This document shows positions 8,025-17,212 of a stretch of DNA of 64,000 bases, piece after piece. The notes beneath the pieces are model-generated. The model did not search any database. It was not told the DNA's origin and saw only the letters and a list, made by a program, of their open reading frames with translations. Source of the DNA: Mycolicibacterium chlorophenolicum (GTDB lineage Bacteria > Actinomycetota > Actinomycetes > Mycobacteriales > Mycobacteriaceae); assembly GCF_001044235.1 (NCBI RefSeq), contig NZ_JYNL01000014.1:955-64954 (forward strand). Reading direction: 5' to 3'. The position numbers and the translations under genes are program-made. Numbering within the stretch: the first letter of the stretch is position 1; the number at the start of each line of letters is the position of its first letter.

Positions 8025-9665
8025 ATGTCGACGATCTTCAACGTGCGAAACCTCAAGCTGCCCGGCGTGTCCCGGGCGGCCCTGGTGGTCGGCACGATCG
8101 TGCTGATCGGTGCGATCGTGGCCGCGTTCGTGGGCTGGAAGGCCTATCAGCGGTTGACCACCAACACCGTCACCGCCTACTTCACCCAGACTCTGGCGCT
8201 GTACCCCGGGGACAAGGTGCAGATCATGGGCGTGCAGGTCGGAAAGATCGAGAAGATCGAACCCGACGGCGACAAGATGAAGGTGACGTTCAACTACGAC
8301 AAGAAGTACAAGGTCCCGGCCAACGCCACCGCGTCGATCCTCAACCCGAGCCTGGTCGCGTCGCGCACCGTCCAGCTGGCCCCGCCCTACACCGGCGGAC
8401 CGGTGATGGACAACGGCGCCGTCATCGGGCTGGACCGCACCCAGGTGCCGGTCGAGTACGACGACCTGCGCGACTCGCTCAACCGGATCCTCACCGACCT
8501 CGGACCGACGCCCCAACAGCCGAAGGGACCGTTCGGTGACATCATCGAGTCGTTCGGCGGCGGGCTGGCCGGCAAGGGCCAGCAGATTAACACCACCCTG
8601 AACAGCCTGTCGGAGGCGCTGACCACCCTCAACGAGGGGCGCGGCGACTTCTTCAGCGTCGTCAAGAGCCTCGCGCTGTTCGTCAACGCCCTCTACCGCA
8701 GCGACCAGCAGTTCGTGGCACTCAACGACGACCTGGCCCAGTTCACCAACGCGTTCATCAACACCGACCGCGAACTGGCGACCGCACTGCAGGACCTCAA
8801 AGGGCTGCTGACCACGACGCGGCAGTTCCTGGACAAGAACAGCGACGTCTTGACCGCCGATGTCAATAACCTGGCCGACGTGACCAACGCGATCCTGCAG
8901 CCCGAGCCCCGCGACGGCCTCGAGACGGCCCTGCACGTGCTTCCGAACGCCGGTGCCAACCTGGTGAACATCTACGAACCGACACGCGGCAATCTTTCAG
9001 CCGCACCGGCGATTGCATCGTTCGCCAATCCGATGCAATTCATCTGCAGCGCGATTCAGGCAGGCAGCCGGCTCGGCTACCAGGACTCGGCGGAGCTGTG
9101 CGCACAGTATCTGGCACCGATTATGGATGCGATCAAGTTCAACTTCCTGCCGTTCGGCTTGAATCCGATAAACACAGCGACCACGTTGCCGAAGCAGATT
9201 GCGTACTCCGAACCGCGGCTGCAGCCGCCACCGGGCTATAAGGACACCACCGTGCCCGGTATCTTCGCCCGGGACACGTTGTTCTCCCACGGCAACCACG
9301 AGCCGGGCTGGGTCACCGCGCCCGGGATGCAGGGCGTTGACGTGCAGCCGTTCACCGCCAACATGCTCACCCCGGAGTCGCTGGCTGCCCTGCTGGGTGG
9401 GCCGGATGCACCGATCCCGCCCGCGCCGCCGGCGTTCGGGACGACGCGTGGCGGGAACCTGCCGGGGCCGCCGAACGCCTTCGATGAGCACAATCCGTTG
9501 CCGCCGCCGTGGTATCCGCAGCCCGGTCCGCCGCCGGTGCCCGCGCCGGGTGTTGTTCCTGGTGATCCGGGATCGCCACTGACGGCTCCGATACCCGGGC
9601 CCGGCGCCGCGCCACCGGCACCGGCCGGACCGCCGCTGCCCGCCGAAGCCGGAGCGCCGCGATGA
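8025..9665 (+). CDS. mce1D: Mce1D-like MlaD-domain protein with Pro-rich tail
   Basis: Fourth Mce subunit, 546 residues. The start ATG follows GGGGGGAGAG at 8011-8020, the clearest Shine-Dalgarno site in the operon. Membrane anchor VVGTIVLIGAIVAAFVGWKA, then an MlaD domain (LYPGDKVQIMGVQVGKIEKI), then helices, then a conserved cysteine-containing region (FICSAIQAG, ELCAQYL), and a proline-rich C-terminal 110 residues. The C- and D-type subunits both carry such tails. Coupled to mce1E by ATGA. Confidence 0.9.
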   Translation: MSTIFNVRNLKLPGVSRAALVVGTIVLIGAIVAAFVGWKAYQRLTTNTVTAYFTQTLALYPGDKVQIMGVQVGKIEKIEPDGDKMKVTFNYDKKYKVPANATASILNPSLVASRTVQLAPPYTGGPVMDNGAVIGLDRTQVPVEYDDLRDSLNRILTDLGPTPQQPKGPFGDIIESFGGGLAGKGQQINTTLNSLSEALTTLNEGRGDFFSVVKSLALFVNALYRSDQQFVALNDDLAQFTNAFINTDRELATALQDLKGLLTTTRQFLDKNSDVLTADVNNLADVTNAILQPEPRDGLETALHVLPNAGANLVNIYEPTRGNLSAAPAIASFANPMQFICSAIQAGSRLGYQDSAELCAQYLAPIMDAIKFNFLPFGLNPINTATTLPKQIAYSEPRLQPPPGYKDTTVPGIFARDTLFSHGNHEPGWVTAPGMQGVDVQPFTANMLTPESLAALLGGPDAPIPPAPPAFGTTRGGNLPGPPNAFDEHNPLPPPWYPQPGPPPVPAPGVVPGDPGSPLTAPIPGPGAAPPAPAGPPLPAEAGAPR

Positions 9666-10843
9666 GCCGGGTGCGCGAAGAACAGCAGGTAGGGATGAGT
9701 CGCAGGTTCTCCAAGATCGCACGCCGCGCGTCCGCGCTGGCCGTAGTCGCGGTCGTGCTCACGTCCTGCGGCAACTGGAAGGGCATCGCGAACGTCCCGC
9801 TGCCCGGCGGTCCGGGCACCGGTGGCGACGCGATGACCATCTACGTGCAGATGCCGGACACGTTGGCGCTCAACGTCAACAGCCGGGTCCGGGTGGCCGA
9901 TGTGTTCGTCGGCACCGTGCGGGCCATCGAGCTGAAGAACTGGGTCGCGACGCTCACGCTGGGCATCCAGCCCGGCATCGAGCTGCCGTCGAACGCCCTG
10001 GCCCGCATCGGGCAGACGAGCCTGCTGGGCTCCCAGCACGTCGAACTGGAGGCTCCACCGGACCCGTCCCCGCAGCAGCTGCGCGACGGCGATACTATCC
10101 CACTGGAGAACGCCTCGGCGTTCCCGACCACCGAGCGGGTGCTGGCCAGCATCGCCACCATCCTCACCGGCGGCGGCATCCCGAACCTTGAGGTGATCCA
10201 GACCGAGGTCAACAACCTGCTGACAGGACGGGCAGAGCAGATCCGCGACTTCCTCGGCCGGCTCGACGTCTTCACCGACGAGCTCAACCAGCAGCGCCAG
10301 GACCTGACGCGCGCCATCGATTCGACTAACCGGCTGCTCAACATCGTGGTCAATCGCAACGATACGCTCGACCGGGTGCTCACCGAATTTCCGCCGCTGA
10401 TCGAGCATTTCGCCGAGACTCGGGATCTATTCGCCGACGCGGTGGTGGCCCTGGGGCGCATCAGCACCTCGGCCGACGAAACGCTTTCGGCCGCCAATGC
10501 GGACCTGCGGGCCAACCTGAACAATCTGCAGCGGCCGCTCAAGCAGCTGGCGAAGGCGTCGCCATACCTGACCGGCGCACTGAAGCTTTTGCTGACGGTC
10601 CCGTTCAATATCGACACCGTCCCCAACCTGATCAGAGGCGACTACGTCAACGTGTCGGCAACTATTGACTTGACGTTGAGTATGGTTGACAACGCAATTC
10701 TTACCGGCACCGGACTGTCTGGTTCGCTGCGGGCGCTAGAGCAGGCTTGGGGCCGCGATCCCGCGACGATGATCCCAGATGTGCGGTTCACGCCGAACCC
10801 GCACGATGCGCCGAACGGGCCGCTGGTCGAAAGGGGTGAGTGA
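9662..10843 (+). CDS. lprK: Mce1E-like lipoprotein (LprK type)
   Basis: Fifth Mce subunit and the only lipoprotein of the set, 393 residues. The signal peptide ends in the lipobox L-T-S-C with the acylated Cys at residue 36, followed by GNWKGIANVPLPGG and the MlaD domain (TLALNVNSRVRVADVFVGTV). ATG 9662 overlaps the mce1D stop; an internal ATG at residue 12 would give a more typical signal length and is a plausible true start. The protein is expected to be anchored on the outer face of the plasma membrane within the Mce1 hexamer. Confidence 0.9.
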   Translation: MSRVREEQQVGMSRRFSKIARRASALAVVAVVLTSCGNWKGIANVPLPGGPGTGGDAMTIYVQMPDTLALNVNSRVRVADVFVGTVRAIELKNWVATLTLGIQPGIELPSNALARIGQTSLLGSQHVELEAPPDPSPQQLRDGDTIPLENASAFPTTERVLASIATILTGGGIPNLEVIQTEVNNLLTGRAEQIRDFLGRLDVFTDELNQQRQDLTRAIDSTNRLLNIVVNRNDTLDRVLTEFPPLIEHFAETRDLFADAVVALGRISTSADETLSAANADLRANLNNLQRPLKQLAKASPYLTGALKLLLTVPFNIDTVPNLIRGDYVNVSATIDLTLSMVDNAILTGTGLSGSLRALEQAWGRDPATMIPDVRFTPNPHDAPNGPLVERGE

Positions 10844-10846
10844 ACG

Positions 10847-12400
10847 GTGCTGACTCGCTTCATCAAGATCCAGCTGATCATCTTCACGATCCTGACGCTG
10901 ATCGCGCTCGTCGCGCTGGGCTGGTACTACCTGCGGGTGCCCAGTCTGGTGGGCATCGGGCAGTATACGCTCAACGCCGAACTGCCCCGCTCGGGCGGGC
11001 TCTATTCGACGGCCAACGTCACCTACCGCGGCACCACAATCGGCAAGGTGATCGCCGTCGAACCGACTGAGACCGGCGCCACAGCAACGATGAGCATTAA
11101 CAGCCGCTACAAAATTCCCGTCGATGCGAGCGCCAACGTCCACTCGGTCTCCGCGATCGGTGAGCAGTATCTCGACCTGGTGTCGACGGGCAATCCAAGG
11201 CAGTACTTCCGTGATGGCCAGACCATCACAAAGAGCACGGTGCCCACCGAGGTCGGCCCGGCGCTCGACGCCGCAAACAACGGTCTCGCGGTGCTACCCA
11301 AGGAGAAGATCGACACGCTGCTGACCGAGACCTCCGAGGCGGTCGGCGGCCTCGGGCCGGCGTTGCAGCGACTCGTCGACTCGACCACCAACATCGCCCA
11401 GGACTTCAAGGACAACATCGACCCGGTCAACGACATCATCGCGAACTCGGCGCCGATCCTGGAGAGCCAGGTGACCTCGGGCGACAACATCGCGCGGTGG
11501 TCGCGCAATCTGAACATCCTCGCCGCGCAGTCGGCCGAGCAGGACGGCGCGCTGCGCAGCGGTCTGCAGCAGGCCGCGCCCACCGCCGACCAACTCAACA
11601 CGGTGTTCAGCGGCGTGCGCGACTCGCTGCCCCAGACGCTGGCCAACGTGGCGGTCGTCGCCGACATGCTCAAGCGCTACCACAAAGGCCTCGAACAGAC
11701 CCTTGTCATCCTCCCTCAGGGGGCCTCGGTCGCTCAAGCCGTAGTGGCACCGTTCGACAGTGCAAAAATTGATTTCAACCTGACGCTCAACCAGCCGCCG
11801 CCGTGCCTCACCGGCTTCCTGCCCGCGTCGGAATGGCGGGCGTTTGCCGACACCAGCGCAGCGCCGGTGCCGTCGAACCTTTACTGCAAGATACCGAAGG
11901 ATCTCCAAGGCAACGTGGTTCGCGGTGCGCGCAACCTCCCTTGCGTTGACGCGCCGGGTAAGCGGGCGGCCACTCCGCGCGAGTGCCGTAGCGATGAGCC
12001 GTATGTTCCACTGGGCACCAACCCGTGGTACGGCGACCCGAACCAGATCCTGTCCTGCCCGGCGCCTGGCGCCCGGTGTGACCAGGGCGTCGATCCCGGC
12101 CGGGTCATTCCGGCGCCGTCGGTCAACAACGGCATGAACCCGTTGCCGGCCGACCAGCTGCCACAGCCGCCCTCGCCGATCAGCGATCCACTGAGCCCGC
12201 CCGGGCAGGGCCGCGTCCAGTGCAGTGGACAACAACCCAACCCATGCATCTACACTCCGGCACCGGGGCCACCCCGCACTGCGGTGTACAGCCCAGGCAG
12301 CGGCGAGGTGGTCGGACCTGACGGCGTCAAGTACAACGTCAGCAACTCGAGCAACCCAGGAGACGACGAATGGAAGGAGATGCTGGCACCAGCCAGCTGA
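10847..12400 (+). CDS. mce1F: Mce1F-like MlaD-domain protein
   Basis: Sixth Mce subunit, 517 residues, GTG start 3 bp after the mce1E stop with GGGGTGAG upstream. Anchor FIKIQLIIFTILTLIALVAL, then an MlaD domain (ELPRSGGLYSTANVTYRGTT and GKVIAVE), then the helical region. The C-terminal third carries eight cysteines and many prolines, for example PPPCLTGFLP, NPWYGDPNQILSC and PCIYTPAPG, a pattern I know from Mce F subunits and likely disulfide-linked outside the cell. The end overlaps the next gene by 31 bp. Confidence 0.9.
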   Translation: MLTRFIKIQLIIFTILTLIALVALGWYYLRVPSLVGIGQYTLNAELPRSGGLYSTANVTYRGTTIGKVIAVEPTETGATATMSINSRYKIPVDASANVHSVSAIGEQYLDLVSTGNPRQYFRDGQTITKSTVPTEVGPALDAANNGLAVLPKEKIDTLLTETSEAVGGLGPALQRLVDSTTNIAQDFKDNIDPVNDIIANSAPILESQVTSGDNIARWSRNLNILAAQSAEQDGALRSGLQQAAPTADQLNTVFSGVRDSLPQTLANVAVVADMLKRYHKGLEQTLVILPQGASVAQAVVAPFDSAKIDFNLTLNQPPPCLTGFLPASEWRAFADTSAAPVPSNLYCKIPKDLQGNVVRGARNLPCVDAPGKRAATPRECRSDEPYVPLGTNPWYGDPNQILSCPAPGARCDQGVDPGRVIPAPSVNNGMNPLPADQLPQPPSPISDPLSPPGQGRVQCSGQQPNPCIYTPAPGPPRTAVYSPGSGEVVGPDGVKYNVSNSSNPGDDEWKEMLAPAS

Positions 12401-13032
12401 ACCCCACCGACGCTGAGGACACGCCGGACAAATCGGTAGCAGTATCCCCGGACGACACCGACTTCCCCGACGAGACCACGCCGGGGCCGGACTCTGTCGA
12501 GGAGTCCGCCGCGACGGCCGTCGGAGGCCGCCCGTCGCGGCTCGGCCGAGGCTGCTGGCTCACGATTTGCACCGTCCTCTTGCTGCTGACCGCGGGCGCC
12601 ACGGTGGGCGGCTACCTGGCGCTGCGAGCCCATTCTGAAAGCGCCGCGACCGAGGTCGAGGAGGCCAGGGCGCTGCAAGCGGCCAAGGAGTGCGTCACCG
12701 CCACCCAGGCGCCGGACACGTCGGCGATGACGACGGGGCAGGCGAAGATCATCGAGTGTTCTACCGGTGACTTCGGTGCCCAGGCGGCGCTCTACAGCGG
12801 CATGCTGGTCGACGCCTATCGCTCTGCCAACGTCCAGGTGCAGGTCTCCGAGATGCGGGCCGCCGTCGAGCGCCACAACGACGACGGCTCGATCGACGTC
12901 CTGGTCGCGGTGCGGGTGAAGGTCACCAACTCCGAGGCCGCCGACCAGGAGCAGGGCTACCGGTTGCGGGTTAAAATGGCGCCAGCCGACGGTACCTACA
13001 AGGTCGCCAAACTCGACCAGGTCACCTCGTGA
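12370..13032 (+). CDS. mam1A: Mce-associated membrane protein Mam1A (Rv0175-like)
   Basis: Mce-associated protein, 220 residues, corresponding by position and size to Rv0175. An acidic, disordered N-terminal 55 residues are followed by one membrane segment (WLTICTVLLLLTAGATVGGY, about residues 58-77) and an exported domain resembling the NTF2-like fold of Mam proteins. Mam proteins stabilise Mce complexes; in M. tuberculosis LucA/Mam contacts are known for Mce1 and Mce4. The ATG lies within mce1F, with GGAG about 6 bp upstream. Its own stop overlaps the next start (GTGA). Confidence 0.85.
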   Translation: MEGDAGTSQLNPTDAEDTPDKSVAVSPDDTDFPDETTPGPDSVEESAATAVGGRPSRLGRGCWLTICTVLLLLTAGATVGGYLALRAHSESAATEVEEARALQAAKECVTATQAPDTSAMTTGQAKIIECSTGDFGAQAALYSGMLVDAYRSANVQVQVSEMRAAVERHNDDGSIDVLVAVRVKVTNSEAADQEQGYRLRVKMAPADGTYKVAKLDQVTS

Positions 13033-13997
13033 CCGCGGTGCTTGACCTGACTCCGGACACCCCCGTCCTCGACACCCCCGCCGAACCCGTCGCGGCGTGG
13101 CACACCCGCGCGGCCGCGTTCGCGGTCGACGTGCTCCCCGGGGTGGCGGTGCTCGCCACGACCGCGCCGTGGCTGCTGGCCGGACCCGAGCTCGGGTGGG
13201 CGTGGTGGACGTTCGTCGTGGTCACCGGACTGGCGGTCGTCGTGCTGGCGGGCAACCGCTGGTTGTTGCCCTCCATGCACGGCTGGACCCTGGGGCGGGC
13301 CCTGGTCGGCATCCGGATCGTGCGCCGCGACGGGCGACCACCCGGATTCGGGCGACTGCTCCTGCATGACCTCGCCCACCTGCTGGACACCGCCGCCCTA
13401 TTCGTCGGGTGGCTCTGGCCGCTGTGGGACCGCCGGCGGCGCACCTTCGCTGATCTGGTGCTGCGCACCGAGGTGCATCTCGCCACGCGGCCCGACCGGG
13501 ACATGCGCCGATTCACCGCGAAGGTTCTGGTGGCGGCGGTTGTGGTGACCGCGCTTTCGGTCGGGCTGAGCTATCTCTTGGTCTACCGCCACGAGCAGGT
13601 GGTCGACGAGGCGCGCGCTCAGGTCACCGAAGAGGGCCCGCGGATCGTCGAGCAGATGCTCAGCTACGGGGTCGACACGCTCAACGACGACTTCAGCAGA
13701 GCGCAGTCGCTGGCGACTGACAACTACCGGCCCCAGCTAGTGGCCCAACAGGAGGCGGTCCGCAAGTCCGGCGCGTCCACCAACGAGTACTGGGCGGTCA
13801 GCAGCGCCGTTCTGTTTGTGTCGAAGGACAAGGCCGCAATGCTGCTCGCGATGCAGGGCCAGCGCGGCACCAAGGTCGAAGAACTCAAGTTCATTACCGC
13901 GACCGTCCGCGTGGACTTCGACAAGGTCGGCGACAACTGGCGGGTCAACAACCTGACGGTGCTAAAGGCGCCCCTGATGCAGGCGGCCGGCCAGTGA
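13029..13997 (+). CDS. mam1B: Mce-associated RDD-domain membrane protein Mam1B (Rv0176-like)
   Basis: Protein of 322 residues, the same length as I recall for Rv0176. An RDD domain with three hydrophobic segments comes first (about residues 20-150; WHTRAAAFAVDVLPGVAVLA, WLLPSMHGWTLGRALVGIRI), then another membrane segment near residue 165 (VLVAAVVVTALSVGLSYLLV) and an exported Mam-type domain. The RDD/Mam combination is the feature that most clearly marks this as an mce1 locus. GTG start overlapping the previous stop. Confidence 0.88.
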   Translation: MTAVLDLTPDTPVLDTPAEPVAAWHTRAAAFAVDVLPGVAVLATTAPWLLAGPELGWAWWTFVVVTGLAVVVLAGNRWLLPSMHGWTLGRALVGIRIVRRDGRPPGFGRLLLHDLAHLLDTAALFVGWLWPLWDRRRRTFADLVLRTEVHLATRPDRDMRRFTAKVLVAAVVVTALSVGLSYLLVYRHEQVVDEARAQVTEEGPRIVEQMLSYGVDTLNDDFSRAQSLATDNYRPQLVAQQEAVRKSGASTNEYWAVSSAVLFVSKDKAAMLLAMQGQRGTKVEELKFITATVRVDFDKVGDNWRVNNLTVLKAPLMQAAGQ

Positions 13998-14545
13998 GCC
14001 CGCGCCGCAGGACCTACGCCGACGAACGCGACTACTTCACCGTCGAGCCCACACCGCCGCGTCGGTGGGGACTGGCGATCGTCTCGTCCGTGGCCGGTCT
14101 CCTGCTCCCTGCCGCCATCACGGCCAGCGCTCTGATGCTGGTGTCCCACGAAACCGACCGCCGCGCCCAACTCCGCGACGCCGCCGCGTTGAACTACGTG
14201 CACGGATTCATGACCGCCTACACCACGTTGGATCCGTTCAACGCGAACGCCTACGCCGACCGGGTGCTGGCGCAGGGGACCGGCGACTTCGCGAAGATGT
14301 TCCGCGAGAAGATGAACGAGATCGTCATTCAGGTCGCGCGGGCGGAACCCACTCAGGGCACCGTGGTCGAGGCAGGCGTGCAGCGCTGGAACGACAACGG
14401 CAGCGCCGACGTCCTAGTGGCGACGAAGACGACCGCGAAGACCCCCGATGGCAAGTCGACGATCGAGAGCGGAAACCGTTGGGTGGTAACGGCGATTCAG
14501 GAAGGACAGCAGTGGAAGATCTCCCAGCTGATTCAGGTGATCTGA
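13994..14545 (+). CDS. mam1C: Mce-associated membrane protein Mam1C (Rv0177-like)
   Basis: Mam protein of 183 residues, close to Rv0177 in length. One membrane segment (LAIVSSVAGLLLPAAITASA, about residues 26-45) is followed by a periplasmic domain with conserved blocks DAAALNYVHGFMTAYTTLDP and QRWNDNGSADVLVATKT. GTG start overlaps the mam1B stop (GTGA). Likely a structural partner of Mce1. Confidence 0.86.
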   Translation: MSPRRRTYADERDYFTVEPTPPRRWGLAIVSSVAGLLLPAAITASALMLVSHETDRRAQLRDAAALNYVHGFMTAYTTLDPFNANAYADRVLAQGTGDFAKMFREKMNEIVIQVARAEPTQGTVVEAGVQRWNDNGSADVLVATKTTAKTPDGKSTIESGNRWVVTAIQEGQQWKISQLIQVI

Positions 14546-15609
14546 CCACGGAGTCCGCTGTCGGCTCGACCGAGCAGCAGGCGGCAGGCCGTCGCGGGCA
14601 CCGGCCTGCGTTGACGAGGAAGCACGTTGAAGACGCGGTCACCGAGCCGGAGGCCACGGCCGAAAAAGCGCCTGCCAAAGGGGCGACCGGCGAGGACACA
14701 GACGAACCGGTGGGCCAGGAGAGCGGGGAACCGGACGCAACCGGTGCACTGGCGTCTCGGCGTCACTGGCGCCGGCCATGGCGCCGGTCGACGCCCGGTG
14801 TGTCTGAAGCGACCGACGACAGCGTCGCGGAGGATCCGGTGGAGGCTGCGCCAGAGCGCCGCGTCCCGACCGGAAAGACGCGCCGAACAACGAAGGATCC
14901 GGACGTTGCCGCCGCCCAGCCGCGGGCGGAGGACAAACCGCCCACCGAGATGGACGAGGCGCCCGACCCGCAACCTGATGACTCGGCGCAACCGGACGAC
15001 CGGGCGCATCAAGACGACTCGGCGCGACTTAACGGTGAAGCCGAACCGGACGTCGAACCCGAACCCGAGCCGTTCGTGCTCGTCTCGGCCCGGCCCGCGG
15101 GCAAGCACCTGCTGATCACCGCCGCGGTCGCATCGATGTTGTTCGTCGCCGCCGGCGCGTTCGCCGGAGCCACGCTGCAGCCATATCTGTCGGACCGTGC
15201 CGCGGTGGACACCAAGCTGGACATCGCGCGGACCGCCGCGGACGCGATCACCACACTGTGGACTTACACCCCGGACGACATGGCGTCGCTGCCGGACCGC
15301 TCGTCGCAGTACCTAGCCGGTGAGTTCGCCACGGAATACCGCCGTTACATCGACGCGATCGTTGAGCCGAACAGGCAGGCGCAGGTCACCAACACCACGC
15401 AGGTGATGGGCACTGCCGTCGAATCGCTGGGTCTGTCTGAGGCAATGGCGCTGGTGTACACCAACTCGGTGTCCACGAGTCCGGTCAGCAAGAACGTTCC
15501 GTCGCTGCGTTATCTGTCGTATCGCCTGACGATGGAGCGTCACGACGCCGACTGGTTGATCACGGGCATGAACGCCATGACCAAGCTGGACCTCACACCG
15601 CAGCAATAA
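14512..15609 (+). CDS. mam1D: Mce-associated protein Mam1D (Rv0178-like) with long acidic N-terminus
   Basis: Last gene of the operon, 365 residues from GTG 14512, which has GAAGGA 5 bp upstream and overlaps mam1C by 34 bp. The first ~190 residues are low-complexity and rich in Asp, Glu, Pro and Arg, then a membrane segment follows (HLLITAAVASMLFVAAGAFA) and a 140-residue exported Mam domain ending in MNAMTKLDLTPQQ. Rv0178 is about 244 residues as I recall, so the cytoplasmic region here is expanded by more than 100. The open frame extends further upstream over mam1C, but that part is a shadow. Confidence 0.82.
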   Translation: MEDLPADSGDLTTESAVGSTEQQAAGRRGHRPALTRKHVEDAVTEPEATAEKAPAKGATGEDTDEPVGQESGEPDATGALASRRHWRRPWRRSTPGVSEATDDSVAEDPVEAAPERRVPTGKTRRTTKDPDVAAAQPRAEDKPPTEMDEAPDPQPDDSAQPDDRAHQDDSARLNGEAEPDVEPEPEPFVLVSARPAGKHLLITAAVASMLFVAAGAFAGATLQPYLSDRAAVDTKLDIARTAADAITTLWTYTPDDMASLPDRSSQYLAGEFATEYRRYIDAIVEPNRQAQVTNTTQVMGTAVESLGLSEAMALVYTNSVSTSPVSKNVPSLRYLSYRLTMERHDADWLITGMNAMTKLDLTPQQ

Positions 15610-15910
15610 GTACGGTCGCCAAGTGATATAGGGCTGTCAGACCAAGTTTAGATCCGCCGGTGTTCCGACAATCCCAGGGTGGGTGGCAGTGCTGGGATGA
15701 TCTTATTCGTCTACGCCGTCAGTGCGTCGCGCCACTGATGGGCGGACGGCACCTAATCCATCTCCTTCCAGACTTTCCCTCAGCGACCGCAGGCCGAAAG
15801 TAAATTCGACACAAGCAGCCGTAACACCAGACCGATTTCGACACAGCCCCTCTGAGGGGGACCCGTTTGGTGGTCCAGTTGATCTGTACCCGTGTTGTTG
15901 GTCCACGGTT
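15610..15910. other. Gene-free junction after the mce1 operon
   Basis: Apart from the hairpin above I see no gene here. A second small inverted repeat, CCCCTCTGAGGGG, lies at about 15846-15858 just before the IS3-family sequence. The left half of the IS3 element is missing, so the region contains a rearrangement junction, probably between about 15860 and 15910. Confidence 0.5.
15671..15698 (+). terminator. Possible hairpin terminator after the mce1 operon
   Basis: ATCCCAG (15671-15677) pairs exactly with CTGGGAT (15692-15698) across a 14-base loop, and the sequence GATCTTATT follows. It lies 60 bp after the mam1D stop. The stem is short and the T-run is poor, so this is only a candidate end of transcription. 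Confidence 0.35.
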
Positions 15911-16655
15911 GTGCAACGTGAGGCCATCCCGGTGGCCAAGTCCACCGTGGAACGGCTGATGCGGGCCAATGGCTGGCAGGGCGTCCGGCGCCAGCAGAAG
16001 GTCCGCACCACCATCGCGGACCCGGCCGCGGTGCGGCCACCGGATCTGGTGGACCGACAGTTCGGTGTGACTGCTCCCAACACGCTGCTGGTGGCCGACT
16101 TCACCTACGTGAAGTTGGTGACCGGGATCCTCGTCTACGTGGCGTTCGTCATCGACGCCTACGCCGGGTCGATTGTGGGCTGGGAAGCCTCGGGCTCCAA
16201 ACACACCCGTTTCGTCGAGTCCGCGATCCGCCAGGCCGCCGCGCTCCGCCGTCGTCAGGGCCACCCGATCGAGGACGGCATCCATCACAGCGACGCAGGA
16301 TCGCAGTACACGAGCGTGAGATTCGGTGAAACACTTAGCCTTTCGGGATTGCGCCCGTCGGTCGGCAGTGTCGGGGATGCGTATGACAACGCGTTGGCCG
16401 AGACCACCATCGGGCTCTACAAGAACGAATGCATCCGAGCGGATTCTCCGTTTCGCCGCGGCCCGCTGCACACCCTGGGCGATGTCGAGTACCTCACCGC
16501 CGACTATGTCGCCTGGTTCAACCAACAGCGCCTCATGCATCGACTCGGACGCATCCCACCCGCCGAAGCCGAGGCCCGCTACTATTCCGAACTCGTGACC
16601 GACCAACCGGCCGGCTCACAGAACCCCGAGGGTGCATGAAACCCGGGAGGCTTCA
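15911..16655 (+). pseudogene. IS3-family OrfB transposase, N-terminally truncated, with right inverted repeat
   Basis: Coding similarity runs from codon 15911 to the stop at 16637-16639. The start VQREAIPVAKSTVERLMRAN lies inside the HTH_21 region, so about 50-60 residues of OrfB and all of OrfA are missing. The DDE triad is intact: VADFTY (first Asp), HHSDAGSQYTS (second Asp) and NALAETTIGLYKNE (Glu). The element ends with CCCGGGAGGCTTCA at 16642-16655. A matching left end, with the first part of OrfA, is found 1.8 kb downstream at 18447, so the two halves of this IS type are split. Confidence 0.85.
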
Positions 16656-16892
16656 GATCGCCAGGTCCAGGCTGCCTGCGCGGGTGTCGAACTGGCGGTG
16701 CCGATAGCCATTGCGGGAGTTGGTCCGCTCGCTGCTGCGCGGGCCGTAGCCGGCGCCGCACAGCGCGTCGGCTTCGGCGCCCATCAGGGTGTGGATGAAC
16801 GTGGCCAGCAGCTCGCGCAGGACGTCGGGGCTGGTGGTGGTGAGTCGATCGGCCAGCACGGCGGGCCAGTCGATATCGTGGGCGGTGGTCAT
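16656..16892 (-). pseudogene. IS1081-like (IS256 family) transposase, N-terminal fragment
   Basis: From ATG 16892 the product reads MTTAHDIDWPAVLADRLTTT and continues with LRELLATFIHTLMGAEADAL, CGAGYG and ERTNSRNGYRHRQFDTR, which is the N-terminus of the IS1081 group. It is cut off after about 78 residues exactly at the IS3 right end, so the IS3-type element most likely inserted into it. The catalytic region is absent. The bases just upstream, to about 16960, contain its own left end. Confidence 0.85.
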
Positions 16893-17212
16893 CGCGTCGA
16901 TTCCTTTGCTCGAGTGACTTTGGTCGGTCTCTCGAAGAATCACGCGATGACCTTCAATCATTCGGCTACGACACGCCGGACATCCTGATCAAGCCCGACT
17001 CGTACACCACCTTGGTGGACGCAACCGTGCCATGTCATTGTCGATTCTTCCTTGCCGCAGACCGGGCACCAGAGTCCCACAACGACTGGACCACTACGAC
17101 GGGCTCACCTCACCTCGCCCAGTGGGCATTTCTCACAACTTACTACCACGAACGCGGAAGGGCTTCAACGCGCCACGTTGACTCGAAGCTCACATATGGG
17201 CACTATATCGCC
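16893..17212. other. Junction region with a possible coding remnant
   Basis: About 16893-16960 is the left end of the IS1081-like element. From roughly 16950 to 17030 the plus strand reads FGYDTPDILIKPDSYTTLVD in one frame, which looks like the remains of a protein, but I do not recognise the family. The rest of the stretch has lower GC and no clear gene. Confidence 0.35.
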
